From: Panacagrimonas sp963975245
GTDB lineage: Bacteria; Pseudomonadota; Gammaproteobacteria; Nevskiales; Nevskiaceae
DNA: 64,000 nt
Direction of reading: 5' to 3'
NCBI GenBank assembly: GCA_963975245.1
Contig: CAXBFJ010000003.1
Location: 1-64,000 of the forward strand
Within the stretch, counting starts at the first letter, position 1. Each line of letters opens with the position of its first letter. Both the position numbers and the translations under genes were made by a program. This document shows positions 27,213 to 35,760 of the stretch, piece by piece. The notes under the pieces are model-generated. The model did no database searches. It had not been told where the DNA came from and was given only the letters and a program-made list of their open reading frames with translations.

Positions 27213-27392
27213 TCACCGCAGCAGTCGCCCCAGAAGGGCTCCAAGCCCAAGCAGAACCACAACCAGCAACGCCCGCGGCATGACCAGGCTCCAGGCCAGA
27301 AACTGCACCTCGACCATGGTCAGGTTCTGCACGGAAAAGATCGCCACGAGAACGGCGATCAGAATGAACAAGGTTCGCTGAACAATTTTCAT
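27213..27392 (-). CDS. LapA-domain (DUF1049) small membrane protein
   Basis: A 59-residue protein too short for most gene callers. It starts MKIVQRTLFI with AGAGGCAGG upstream. Two hydrophobic spans flank the LapA signature VQNLTMVEVQFLAWS and then PRALLVVVLL, ending LLGRLLR. LapA-type proteins are often encoded with LapB in LPS regulation, but here there is no lapB. It converges on the RNase T2 gene. Confidence 0.8.
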   Translation of the reverse strand: MKIVQRTLFILIAVLVAIFSVQNLTMVEVQFLAWSLVMPRALLVVVLLGLGALLGRLLR

Positions 27393-27425
27393 CGGGCCTG
27401 CCTCTATTGGGTTGTAGTGGGCTCA

Positions 27426-27463
27426 GCATCAGCCCGCTCGAAATGATCGAAGCGGGCTGATGC
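27426..27463. terminator. Strong hairpin between lipoprotein and LapA-type genes
   Basis: GCATCAGCCCGCT and AGCGGGCTGATGC form a perfect 13-bp stem with a 12-base loop, ten bases past the stop of the lipoprotein gene. There is no T run after it on the minus strand, so it may be a processing or stabilising stem rather than a full terminator. Confidence 0.5.
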
Positions 27464-27473
27464 CGGCAGACGC

Positions 27474-28100
27474 TTAGTACTGCGCAGGCAAAGGGCGTGG
27501 CGCGTCTGACACATCCCTGCGCTGGGCCTTGGCGGCCGGTTCATGAGGATTGACCGTGGCTCGGTACGCCAGTTCCGAGGCCTGCATCTTCTGGCGGCCC
27601 GATTCAATCAGGCGACCCGACTCGGCCATTTTGAGCTCTGCTTCACGTATCCCTGCACGTCCTTCTTCAGCGAGTTCGGTACCGTCTCCAAGCATTTCAA
27701 GGCCATCCTCCCAGCGACTCGCGATGTCTTCAAGCTTGTCTGCTTCCTTGCGAACGTCCTTGGGCGTACTCGCACCACCCAGCACACGGACCGCTGCACG
27801 ATAGGCGGATTGCTGACCTTCGATCTGGGCCCGAGCCGTGTTGACTCGGCTGTCACCCTTGCGCATGGCCGCCTCACTCTCCTTGAGATCATCGCGGGCC
27901 TGATCACGCATTTTCTCGCCCTTGCTCATTTGCTCGTGACCTTCTTCCCAGCGTTCGGCAATCCCGTTCATATGCGAGCCTTCAGCTCGTAGATTGTCCG
28001 AGAAGCGCGCCTGGCCAGAGCTGGCACAGGCTCCCAGAAGCAGCGCTGGCGCCAGCAAGATGCCTTTGGTGATCCATTGCTTGCCTGACGTTGTATTCAT
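27474..28100 (-). CDS. Lipoprotein made of two similar helical repeats
   Basis: The 208-residue protein has a signal and lipobox (LLLGAC). The mature part holds two similar stretches, about 45-105 (IAERWEEGHEQMSKGEKM) and about 125-185 (IASRWEDGLEMLGDGTEL), each ending SAYRAAV or LAYRATV. Both are predicted long charged helices. No family was recognised; envelope location is inferred. Divergent from the LysR gene. Confidence 0.6.
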   Translation of the reverse strand: MNTTSGKQWITKGILLAPALLLGACASSGQARFSDNLRAEGSHMNGIAERWEEGHEQMSKGEKMRDQARDDLKESEAAMRKGDSRVNTARAQIEGQQSAYRAAVRVLGGASTPKDVRKEADKLEDIASRWEDGLEMLGDGTELAEEGRAGIREAELKMAESGRLIESGRQKMQASELAYRATVNPHEPAAKAQRRDVSDAPRPLPAQY

Positions 28101-28212
28101 TTGATTCGACTCCGGTAAATGCCCACCAAGTGCGGGCCAGACACATTCTCCGGCTCATATATACTTCCGTACAGCGAATTTTATTGCACGATTACATCGA
28201 TTTTATCTATAT

Positions 28213-29097
28213 ATGGACATTACCCTGGCGAGAACCTTCATTGCCGTTACTGAGCAGGGCAGTTTTGTTGATGCTGCCGAGCACCTGCACGTCACGCAGT
28301 CCACCGTGAGCACGCGAATCAAGACACTGGAGACGCTGCTTGGCCATTCCGTGTTCAAACGCAGCAAGGCCGAATGCGTACCCACGCCAGCAGGTCTGCG
28401 GTTTGATCGATATGCACGTACGCTCGTCCGTGTGTGGGAAGAAGCCCGGCAGCAGGTGGGCATTCCAGAAGGCTTCGAACGCGCCCTCTCCATCGGCAGC
28501 CAGCATGGTCTGTGGCAATGCCTGCTGATCCCCTGGCTTCCCGAGTTGCGGGCAGCACACCCTCTCATTGCCATACGCGCGCAGGTTGCTGCGGGCCAGC
28601 ATCTGCTCTCGGGCCTGCAAGAGGGTGTGCTGGACTTCGCCGTGATGTATCAGCGCCATGCCGCCAACAGTGTCCAGGTGGAGAAACTGGTCGAGGACGA
28701 ACTCTTGCTCGTCACCACCGATCCGGCTGGTCACTACGCTGACCGTTATGTGCTGCTGGATTGGGGCGAAGAGTTTCGCATGTTTCATGCTGAGCATCAC
28801 CCGCACCTGAACACTGACGGCCTGTCCTTGTCCATCGGCTCGCTGGGCATTGAATTCCTGCTGCGCCACCAGCGCTCTGGTTACGTACCTCATGTGGTGG
28901 CGGCAGCGCATATTGCCTCCGGAGCCCTGCGCGTTGTCCCATCTGCGCCAAGGCTTCCCTACCCGGCCTATGTCGCATGGCGGCGAGATTATGGAGATAC
29001 GCAACTCATGACGTCCGTGGCAACGTCCCTGAGAAATTCTGCTCTGGCCCTGCTGCGCAGAGTGGTGGGAGAGCGGCGACAGCGGGTTCGAACATGA
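28213..29097 (+). CDS. LysR-family transcriptional regulator
   Basis: A 294-residue LTTR. The winged helix-turn-helix is residues 1-60 (ARTFIAVTEQGSFVDAAEHL, then VTQSTVSTRIKTLE). The effector domain follows from about 90. LTTRs usually control a divergent gene, which here is the repeat lipoprotein. The upstream spacing is short and AT-rich (to 28212), and no clear ribosome site precedes the ATG. The ligand is unknown. Confidence 0.85.
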   Translation: MDITLARTFIAVTEQGSFVDAAEHLHVTQSTVSTRIKTLETLLGHSVFKRSKAECVPTPAGLRFDRYARTLVRVWEEARQQVGIPEGFERALSIGSQHGLWQCLLIPWLPELRAAHPLIAIRAQVAAGQHLLSGLQEGVLDFAVMYQRHAANSVQVEKLVEDELLLVTTDPAGHYADRYVLLDWGEEFRMFHAEHHPHLNTDGLSLSIGSLGIEFLLRHQRSGYVPHVVAAAHIASGALRVVPSAPRLPYPAYVAWRRDYGDTQLMTSVATSLRNSALALLRRVVGERRQRVRT

Positions 29098-29230
29098 CAT
29101 CCAACCTCGTCCTGAGCCCAAGGGCGAATCGCTGCGGTTCAATATCAAGGAAGGCCCATACCTTGGCACGAGACATGCACCGGCAGATTCAAATCCTGCT
29201 ACCGGGTCATGTAGCGAACGCCGACCGCTG

Positions 29231-29246
29231 TGTGATCTCGATCACA
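29231..29246. promoter_or_regulatory. Perfect CRP-like palindrome upstream of the kinase gene
   Basis: TGTGATCTCGATCACA: 7-bp arms TGTGATC/GATCACA around TC, matching the TGTGA-6-TCACA consensus of CRP/Vfr/Clp sites. The centre is about 106 bases before the kinase ATG and past the LysR stop. Confidence 0.75.
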
Positions 29247-29344
29247 GTGTGGGCACAGCACTCACTGGCCATTCACGTCGGCTGACCTACAGTGGAGCCG
29301 CACACCGAATCCATACGGCGAGAGTCGTGAAGGAAGTTTAAAGA

Positions 29345-31396
29345 ATGACATCGGGGCAGAGCATGCAGCGCGACCCAGACGCGAAATTCAGCAATAAGAC
29401 GACACAAGTCTCTGAATCGAAATCTAAATTCGATGCTTTCACAGAAGCCTCTGGAGCCCCCCGGGGTTCGCAAACCTCCGATCTGTACCGCCAGATCTTC
29501 GATCACCATCCGGGCGCGATCATGGTGATCGCCGCCAATGGGCAAATTGTTCAGGCCAATGCCTACTGCGAGAAGCTGTTCGGCTACGCCCGCGGCAGCC
29601 TGCCAGGCCTATCGATTCGGGACCTGGTGCCCGAAGCGCTGCGGTCCAAGCTGATCCGACCAGGTAAAAAAATTACAGCGGGTCACTCGCAAACAACTCA
29701 CGGTGCCAGAAGCAAGCTTGCAGGCCGGAGTAAGGACGGCAGCGAATTCCCTGTTGAATTCAGCTTGAGCCCCATGTCAACGGGAGACAGCGATCTCGTT
29801 ATCGCGTCCATACGCAATGTCGCTGAGCGACGCCGCATGGACGAGAGATTCCGGGAGATTGTCGAAACGGCGCCCAACGCGACCATTCTGATCCGGCAGG
29901 ACGGCGCGATCGACTTGATCAATGCCCAGACAGAGAAACTGTTTGGCTACAAGCGATCTGAGCTGCTCGGCCAGCCGGTGGAAATCCTCATCCCCAAACA
30001 AGTACGGCAGAGCCACCCTGCGCTGCGAGACCACTTCTTTCGCAACCCCGGCGCCCGCTCCATGGGTTCTGGCCGTGATCTTTTCGGCCTGACCCGCGAT
30101 GGACGTGAAGTCCCCATCGAAATTGGCCTGAGTCCCATCAAGACATCCGAGGGCATGTTCGTTCTGGCAGCGGTCATTGACATCACCGAGCGCAAAAAAC
30201 TGGAGGATCGCTTTCGCAAGGTGGTTGAAGCTGCGCCCAACGCCATGATCATGATTCGTCGTGACGGCACCATTGAACTGATCAATACCCAGACCGAAAA
30301 GCTGTTCGGCTATTCACGGGCGGAGTTGATTGGGCAACCTGTAGAAATGCTCGTGCCGCGCCACGTACAGACAGCACACCCGAAACTGGTCGAAAAATAT
30401 TTCGAAAACCCCGGTACACGGGCGATGGGCTCTGGCCGCGACCTGTTCGGGCTGACCCGCGACGGCAGGGAGGTTCCAATCGAAATTGGCCTGAACCCAA
30501 TTGAATCCGACAATGGCAGCTTTGTCCTGGCCTCTGTGATTGACATTACGGAGCGCAGGCGAGCGGCCAAGATTCAGGAAGAGCTCAACCAGTCTCTGGC
30601 CCGACAGGTCGAAGAAACCAATCTTGCAATGAGCCGCCTTCAGGACACACAGGAGCAATTGATTCTTGCAGAAAAAATGGCGTCACTTGGCGGACTTGTC
30701 GCCGGTGTTGCACACGAGATCAACACGCCTGTTGGCATCGGCGTCACTGCGGCATCGCATCTGTTGGATGAAGCAAAGAGAGTCAATCAGCTGTCATCAG
30801 ACGGCAAGCTGACGCGCAAGGAGTTCGACAAATTCCTGGCACTGAGCCAGCAGTCTGGCCAGATGCTTCTGAGCAATTTGCAACGGGCTGCCGAGCTGAT
30901 CCAGAGTTTCAAACGCGTCGCCGTCGATCAATCGACGGACGAGCGCAGGCAGGTCAATCTGGGGCGGTATATCGAGGAGATCATGCTCAGCCTCAAACCC
31001 CGTCTTAAAGTGTGCCAGCACCAGATACATATTCAATGCGATGAGGATATCGACATCCGCACAGTCCCCGGAGCGTGGTCACAGGTGATGACGAACCTGA
31101 TCCTCAATGCGGTCACGCATGCGTGGCCGGCGGGCACGCAAGGCGTTCTGACAATCAATGCGGTCAAGCAAGGATCAGGGGCAAGCCTGAGTATTTCTGA
31201 CAATGGAGCAGGCATTGCTCCGGAGGTTTTGCCAAAAATCTTTGACCCGTTTTTCACTACAAAGCGGGGTCAGGGCGGCACAGGCCTTGGGCTGAATATT
31301 GTTTTCAATCTGATCACACAGACTCTTGGTGGCAGCATTGATGTCACTAGCGCCGCGGGAGAAGGTACGACGTTCACCATTACAACAACTCGATGA
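29345..31396 (+). CDS. Triple-PAS sensor histidine kinase
   Basis: A 683-residue kinase with no membrane span, so cytoplasmic. PAS1 is residues about 50-160. PAS2 (168-288) and PAS3 (289-409) are near-duplicates, both with GSGRDLFGLTRDGREVPIEI. After a coiled coil, the H box AGVAHEINTP carries His457. N (ILNAVTHAW), G1 (DNGAGI), F (FDPFFTTK) and G2 (GGTGLGLNIV) boxes complete a HATPase. AAGGAAG precedes the ATG. It sits 18 bases before its likely partner regulator. Confidence 0.9.
   Translation: MTSGQSMQRDPDAKFSNKTTQVSESKSKFDAFTEASGAPRGSQTSDLYRQIFDHHPGAIMVIAANGQIVQANAYCEKLFGYARGSLPGLSIRDLVPEALRSKLIRPGKKITAGHSQTTHGARSKLAGRSKDGSEFPVEFSLSPMSTGDSDLVIASIRNVAERRRMDERFREIVETAPNATILIRQDGAIDLINAQTEKLFGYKRSELLGQPVEILIPKQVRQSHPALRDHFFRNPGARSMGSGRDLFGLTRDGREVPIEIGLSPIKTSEGMFVLAAVIDITERKKLEDRFRKVVEAAPNAMIMIRRDGTIELINTQTEKLFGYSRAELIGQPVEMLVPRHVQTAHPKLVEKYFENPGTRAMGSGRDLFGLTRDGREVPIEIGLNPIESDNGSFVLASVIDITERRRAAKIQEELNQSLARQVEETNLAMSRLQDTQEQLILAEKMASLGGLVAGVAHEINTPVGIGVTAASHLLDEAKRVNQLSSDGKLTRKEFDKFLALSQQSGQMLLSNLQRAAELIQSFKRVAVDQSTDERRQVNLGRYIEEIMLSLKPRLKVCQHQIHIQCDEDIDIRTVPGAWSQVMTNLILNAVTHAWPAGTQGVLTINAVKQGSGASLSISDNGAGIAPEVLPKIFDPFFTTKRGQGGTGLGLNIVFNLITQTLGGSIDVTSAAGEGTTFTITTTR
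29846..30571 (+). repeat. Tandem in-gene duplication of a PAS module
   Basis: Two units of 363 bp (29846-30208 and 30209-30571) encode closely similar 121-residue PAS domains. The DNA is also clearly similar around TCTGGCCG at 30068 and 30431. Confidence 0.8.
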
Positions 31397-31414
31397 GCAT
31401 CATGAGGAGAGATC

Positions 31415-33001
31415 ATGAAAAATGACGAAGATTTCTTGATGGACTTTGCGCCGGATCATCCACCTACCAGCGGACCCGGCAACAATGCCGAGCCCTGGAA
31501 AATCATGATCGTTGACGACGAGGAAGAAGTACACGCCGTAACGACGCTGGCATTGCAAGGTTTTGAGCTGCATGGTCGCGGACTTGAGTTTCTCCATGCC
31601 TACTCTGGCGAAGCGTCAATCGAAATGCTTCGCGAGAACCCGGACACAGCCTTAATCCTGATGGACGTGGTGATGGAAACCGAGCACGCCGGTCTGGATG
31701 CGGTAAAGCAGATTCGACAGGAACTTGATAACCACTTTGTTCGCATCATCCTGCGGACAGGCCAGCCGGGTCAGGCACCGGAACGCGAGGTGGTGTCAAC
31801 CTACGACATCAACGACTACAAGGAAAAGACTGAACTCACGGCTACCAAGCTATTCACCTTGATGCACACCGGCCTGAGTCTGTACCGCGAACTGGTCGCC
31901 ATGGACCGTTCGCGACAAGGGTTGGAGAAAGTGATTGCGGCCTCATCCACAATTTTTGAACTGAAGTCGTTCTCACAGTTCGCGAAGGGCGTTCTGCAGC
32001 AACTTGGCGCGCTGCTCTATACACGCCGCGACGCCATGATCGTCACCGAGGGCATCACTGCCTCTATCGACGATAGCGGCGAATTCAAGGTGCTTGTAGG
32101 CGTAGGACAATATGAAAAAGCGGAGGGAGCAAACGCGCCAGACGTGCTCGATCCGGAGGGCCTGCTGCTGATCAAACGCGCGCTCAAATCCCGATCCCCC
32201 CAAATTTCCGACCGCCATTTCGCTCAGCACTTTGTCACGAAGAACAACAATCACTATGTCGTCTACCTCGCAACCGATTCCAGGATTGACCCGGATGATG
32301 AGCAGTTGGTGGAACTGTTTTGCCAAAGCGTCGGCCTCGCATTCGAAAATATGGGCCTGCATGAGGAGGTCGTACAGTCACAGCGACAGATGATCATGTT
32401 GCTAAGCGGCTCCATTGAGGAACGTTCCACAGACCTTCGGAATCACGTAGAGCGTGTAGCAGGCTATTCGGAGCTGTTGGGACGCTTGTATGGCTTGCCC
32501 GAAGAAGATGTGGAACTGTTATCTGTCGGCGCTGCCATGCATGACATTGGCAAGATCTCCGTACCAGAAGCGATTCTCAACAAGCCGGGACGGCTCACCG
32601 ACGAGGAGCGAGCCGAGATGGAATTGCATGTTGAGCGCGGCGACAAACTGCTGGAAGGACAGTCCGGCGAAATTCTCAGCACGGCGCGGATTGTGGTGAG
32701 CCAACACCACGAACAATGGAACGGCCGCGGTTATCCCCTTGGTCTTAAAGGAGAAGGCATCCATCTTTATGGCCGGATTGCCGCTATCGCGGATGTATTT
32801 GATGCGCTGACGACAACCCGTTGCTACAAGCAACCCTGGCCAATAGAGGATGTGATGTCGTATTTCCGGAAACAAGCCGGCGTCCAGTTCGATCCGGATC
32901 TGGTTCGCCTGTTTCTCGCGAACATCGACGAGGTCTTGGCCATCAAGGCCAGACTCAGTGTGAAATCGAGCCGGACGGTGCCGGATTCGCCGCGCCAATA
33001 G
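31415..33001 (+). CDS. Response regulator with DUF3369 and HD-GYP c-di-GMP phosphodiesterase
   Basis: A 528-residue protein. The receiver has the acid pair at 34-35 and phosphoacceptor Asp84. A middle GAF-like DUF3369 (about 160-330) follows. The C-terminal HD-GYP has MHDIGK (His376, Asp377) and HHEQWNGRGYP (431-441), with GYP intact, so degradation of c-di-GMP is expected. GAGGAGAG precedes the ATG. It follows the PAS kinase and likely takes phosphate from it. Confidence 0.9.
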   Translation: MKNDEDFLMDFAPDHPPTSGPGNNAEPWKIMIVDDEEEVHAVTTLALQGFELHGRGLEFLHAYSGEASIEMLRENPDTALILMDVVMETEHAGLDAVKQIRQELDNHFVRIILRTGQPGQAPEREVVSTYDINDYKEKTELTATKLFTLMHTGLSLYRELVAMDRSRQGLEKVIAASSTIFELKSFSQFAKGVLQQLGALLYTRRDAMIVTEGITASIDDSGEFKVLVGVGQYEKAEGANAPDVLDPEGLLLIKRALKSRSPQISDRHFAQHFVTKNNNHYVVYLATDSRIDPDDEQLVELFCQSVGLAFENMGLHEEVVQSQRQMIMLLSGSIEERSTDLRNHVERVAGYSELLGRLYGLPEEDVELLSVGAAMHDIGKISVPEAILNKPGRLTDEERAEMELHVERGDKLLEGQSGEILSTARIVVSQHHEQWNGRGYPLGLKGEGIHLYGRIAAIADVFDALTTTRCYKQPWPIEDVMSYFRKQAGVQFDPDLVRLFLANIDEVLAIKARLSVKSSRTVPDSPRQ

Positions 33002-33356
33002 CCCTCGAAGGCCTATCAGCAGCCGGATGGAACCATTTTCCGGCCTGCTACGTGTTCACATCTGACAACACTCAAGGAGTGTTGGTACTGGTTATTCAAC
33101 CTGTTTCCAGCATCCGTCAGTGAACGATTTTCAGTGGTGTTACTTCCTGCGCGTGGCAGACCTTCCGCAATAGGCCTGCCACGCGATTTTTTTGCCTCCG
33201 GAAGTACCCCAACGCTGAAGCCGCGCGTCGTGCAGGCTTATGAACGTGCTGCCTGATTCGGGCTAGACTGGTTTCCGGTTTCATGGAAATCAGGGTATTG
33301 CGCATGAAAGAGCAGGTAAAACATCAAGTTGCGACGCAGCTTTCAGAGAGAAGCTC
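33002..33356. other. Intergenic region before the DAHP synthase gene
   Basis: About 355 bases. It holds the terminator at 33150-33193 and an 18-codon frame (33304-33360) that overlaps the aro start without Trp, Phe or Tyr codons. Otherwise nothing was seen. Confidence 0.45.
33150..33193 (+). terminator. Intrinsic terminator after the HD-GYP gene
   Basis: CGCGTGGCAG and CTGCCACGCG form a 10-bp stem around 16 bases, followed by A and seven T. It could end the kinase-regulator transcript. Confidence 0.75.
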
Positions 33357-34685
33357 ATGAGCTGGACACCCGCAGCCTGGCAATCCAGGACAGCTGTGCA
33401 GCAGCCCAATTACCCTGATCCAAAGGAACTCGCAGACGCGCTTGCCCAACTGAGCACGCTCCCCCCGCTCGTCACATCATGGGAGGTCGAAGCCCTGCGT
33501 GCCCAGCTGGCAGATGCCCAGGACGGCCATCGCTTTGTGCTTCAGGGCGGCGACTGCGCAGAGTCCTTCGACGAATGTCGACCGGATCTGATTACCAACC
33601 GCCTCAAGGTCTTGCTGCAGATGTCCCTGGTTCTGAGTCACGGCATGAAGACCCGCGTCTCCCGAATTGGACGATTTGCGGGGCAATACGCCAAGCCGCG
33701 ATCAACAGACACCGAGACCCGCGACGGCGTTACCCTGCCCGCGTATCGCGGCGATCTGGTCAACGCTTCGGCCTTCGAAGCCCAGGCCAGGCGCCCAAAC
33801 CCGGCGAGGCTGATCGAAGGGCATATGCGCTCAGCCATGACCATCAACTTTGTTCGCGGGCTGATTGATGGCGGTTTCGCGGACCTTCATCACCCTGAAT
33901 ACTGGGACCTGGCCTGGGTCAAGCAGTCACCGTTGGCACGCGAATACCAGGCGCGCGTTGATGCCATTGGGGACTCCCTGCGCTTCATGGAGCGACTGGC
34001 CGGGACAGATCTTCACGAGTTCAATCGCGTCGATTTCTTCACCAGTCACGAAGCCTTGCTGCTGTGGTACGAACAGGCGCAAACCCGCCAGGTGCCGCGT
34101 AAGAGCGGCTGGTACAACCTGTCAACGCACTTCCCCTGGATTGGGATGCGTACGGCCGATCTGGCCGGTGCGCACGTGGAGTACTGTCGCGGCATCCGCA
34201 ACCCTGTCGGCGTGAAGATTGGTCCGGCGATCGATAAAAAATGGCTGCTCGGGCTTTGCGAAACCCTGAATCCGGACCGCGAGAAAGGCCGAATGGTGCT
34301 GATTCACCGAATGGGTGCTGGTCAGATCGAGTCGCATCTGCCGAGCCTGATCGAGGCTGTCTCAGACGCAGGCCATCCGGTGCTATGGATGTGTGACCCC
34401 ATGCATGGCAACACACACAGCACTGCAAATGGCACCAAGACCCGCAGCTTTGACGATGTGCTGTCGGAGCTGACGCAGGCACTCAACATTCACCGGAAGT
34501 GTGACTCGCATCTTGGCGGCGTCCACCTCGAGCTGACCGGTGAGGACGTCACCGAGTGCCTTGGCGGTGCACGCAATCTCACCGAGGCCGACCTGGCGCG
34601 GGATTATCGCTCGCAGGTCGATCCTCGACTGAATTACGAGCAGGCGCTGGAGCTGTCCCTCAAGCTGGCAGCATTAGGACGATAA
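33357..34685 (+). CDS. Class II DAHP synthase
   Basis: A 442-residue class II 3-deoxy-D-arabino-heptulosonate-7-phosphate synthase, first step of the shikimate pathway. FVLQGGDCAESFDE (metal Cys) and KIGPAIDKKW, MGAGQIESHLP and CDPMHGN are class II signatures. The usual plant/mycobacterial N-terminal regulatory extension is mostly absent. AGAGAG precedes the ATG. No other aro gene is adjacent. Confidence 0.9.
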   Translation: MSWTPAAWQSRTAVQQPNYPDPKELADALAQLSTLPPLVTSWEVEALRAQLADAQDGHRFVLQGGDCAESFDECRPDLITNRLKVLLQMSLVLSHGMKTRVSRIGRFAGQYAKPRSTDTETRDGVTLPAYRGDLVNASAFEAQARRPNPARLIEGHMRSAMTINFVRGLIDGGFADLHHPEYWDLAWVKQSPLAREYQARVDAIGDSLRFMERLAGTDLHEFNRVDFFTSHEALLLWYEQAQTRQVPRKSGWYNLSTHFPWIGMRTADLAGAHVEYCRGIRNPVGVKIGPAIDKKWLLGLCETLNPDREKGRMVLIHRMGAGQIESHLPSLIEAVSDAGHPVLWMCDPMHGNTHSTANGTKTRSFDDVLSELTQALNIHRKCDSHLGGVHLELTGEDVTECLGGARNLTEADLARDYRSQVDPRLNYEQALELSLKLAALGR

Positions 34686-34702
34686 GCCCTTCTGGCCCGA
34701 CC

Positions 34703-35731
34703 TCAGACCAGTCCGCGATCCTGAAGCTCGTCCTTGACATAGGCGTAATAGATCGGCGCAGCAATGAGCCCGGCGATGCCGAATGCGGCTTCCATAAACA
34801 ACATGGCGACAAGCATTTCCCAGGCCCGTGCGCGAATGCGCGAACCAATGATCCGCGCATTGAGAAAATATTCGACCTTGTGGATGACGACTAGGTAAGT
34901 CAGCGAACCAATGGCCACGAACAGGGACTGACTCATGCTGACCACGACGATGATCGTGTTGGAAATCAGGTTGCCCACCACAGGCAACAATCCGCAGATG
35001 AAGGTCACCGCTATCAAGGTCTTGATCAACGGAAGATGAACGCCCATCAAGGGCAGTGCGACCACCAGATACAGTGCGGTCAGCGAGGTATTGAGCGCTG
35101 CAATCCAGACCTGTGCAAAGACCACCCGCCGAAACGAGCGGCTCAGTCGCTCTGTGCGCTCGACCATGGCCGCTGCCAGTGGCCGGCGGCCGACAACCGT
35201 AATGGCTTCACTCAGGGCCAACAGTGCGCCCACGACCATGCCAATCAGGATATGAGCCAATGCGCGGGCAAAGTCCGCTCCAAAGCCCTGCAGTGCGCCG
35301 GAGTTCTGTCGCAACCAGGTCGTGATCGAGGTGCGAAGCTCGTCTGCTGACTCCGGAATGTAGGCCACGATCCAGAGCGGCAAGCGGCTGCGGGACTGAT
35401 CGATGATTTCCGCTAGCTTGCGGAACAAAACCGACAAGTTCCCTGCATCGCTCCTGAAAAAGGAGATCGAACCAAAAATGAGGAAGACCAGGCCCGTCAC
35501 GACCAGCGCGGAAATCAGGGCGATGATCAAAATACGAGCTCCGTCCCGACTGATCTCGACTCTCCGCACAACCGGTGTCAGTACCCGCACAAGCTCGAAG
35601 ACTAGGAGTCCGCCCAAGAGTGCGGGCAACAGGTGCAAGTGAAGGATCAATACTAGGGCAATACCCATCATCACCCAGGCAAAAATATCCAGGCGAGCGA
35701 GAGGGTACGCGTGCAATTGGTTCTGATTCAT
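34703..35731 (-). CDS. AI-2E family transporter
   Basis: A 342-residue inner-membrane protein with about eight hydrophobic spans: a paired start (DIFAWVMMGIALVLILHL), a soluble-facing middle (LAEIIDQSRSRLP) and the C-terminal pore-like region with GLLPVVGNLISNTIIV. Members were named for AI-2 export but have varied substrates. It is a single gene. Confidence 0.8.
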   Translation of the reverse strand: MNQNQLHAYPLARLDIFAWVMMGIALVLILHLHLLPALLGGLLVFELVRVLTPVVRRVEISRDGARILIIALISALVVTGLVFLIFGSISFFRSDAGNLSVLFRKLAEIIDQSRSRLPLWIVAYIPESADELRTSITTWLRQNSGALQGFGADFARALAHILIGMVVGALLALSEAITVVGRRPLAAAMVERTERLSRSFRRVVFAQVWIAALNTSLTALYLVVALPLMGVHLPLIKTLIAVTFICGLLPVVGNLISNTIIVVVSMSQSLFVAIGSLTYLVVIHKVEYFLNARIIGSRIRARAWEMLVAMLFMEAAFGIAGLIAAPIYYAYVKDELQDRGLV

Positions 35732-35760
35732 GGCAACAGAGCTTATCCCGAAGGCTGTAG

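Noticed and set aside
33304..33360. 18-codon upstream frame overlapping the DAHP synthase start, considered as a leader peptide
   Set aside because: It has no Trp, Phe or Tyr codons and no paired antiterminator stems; the terminator at 33150 is better explained as the end of the upstream operon.
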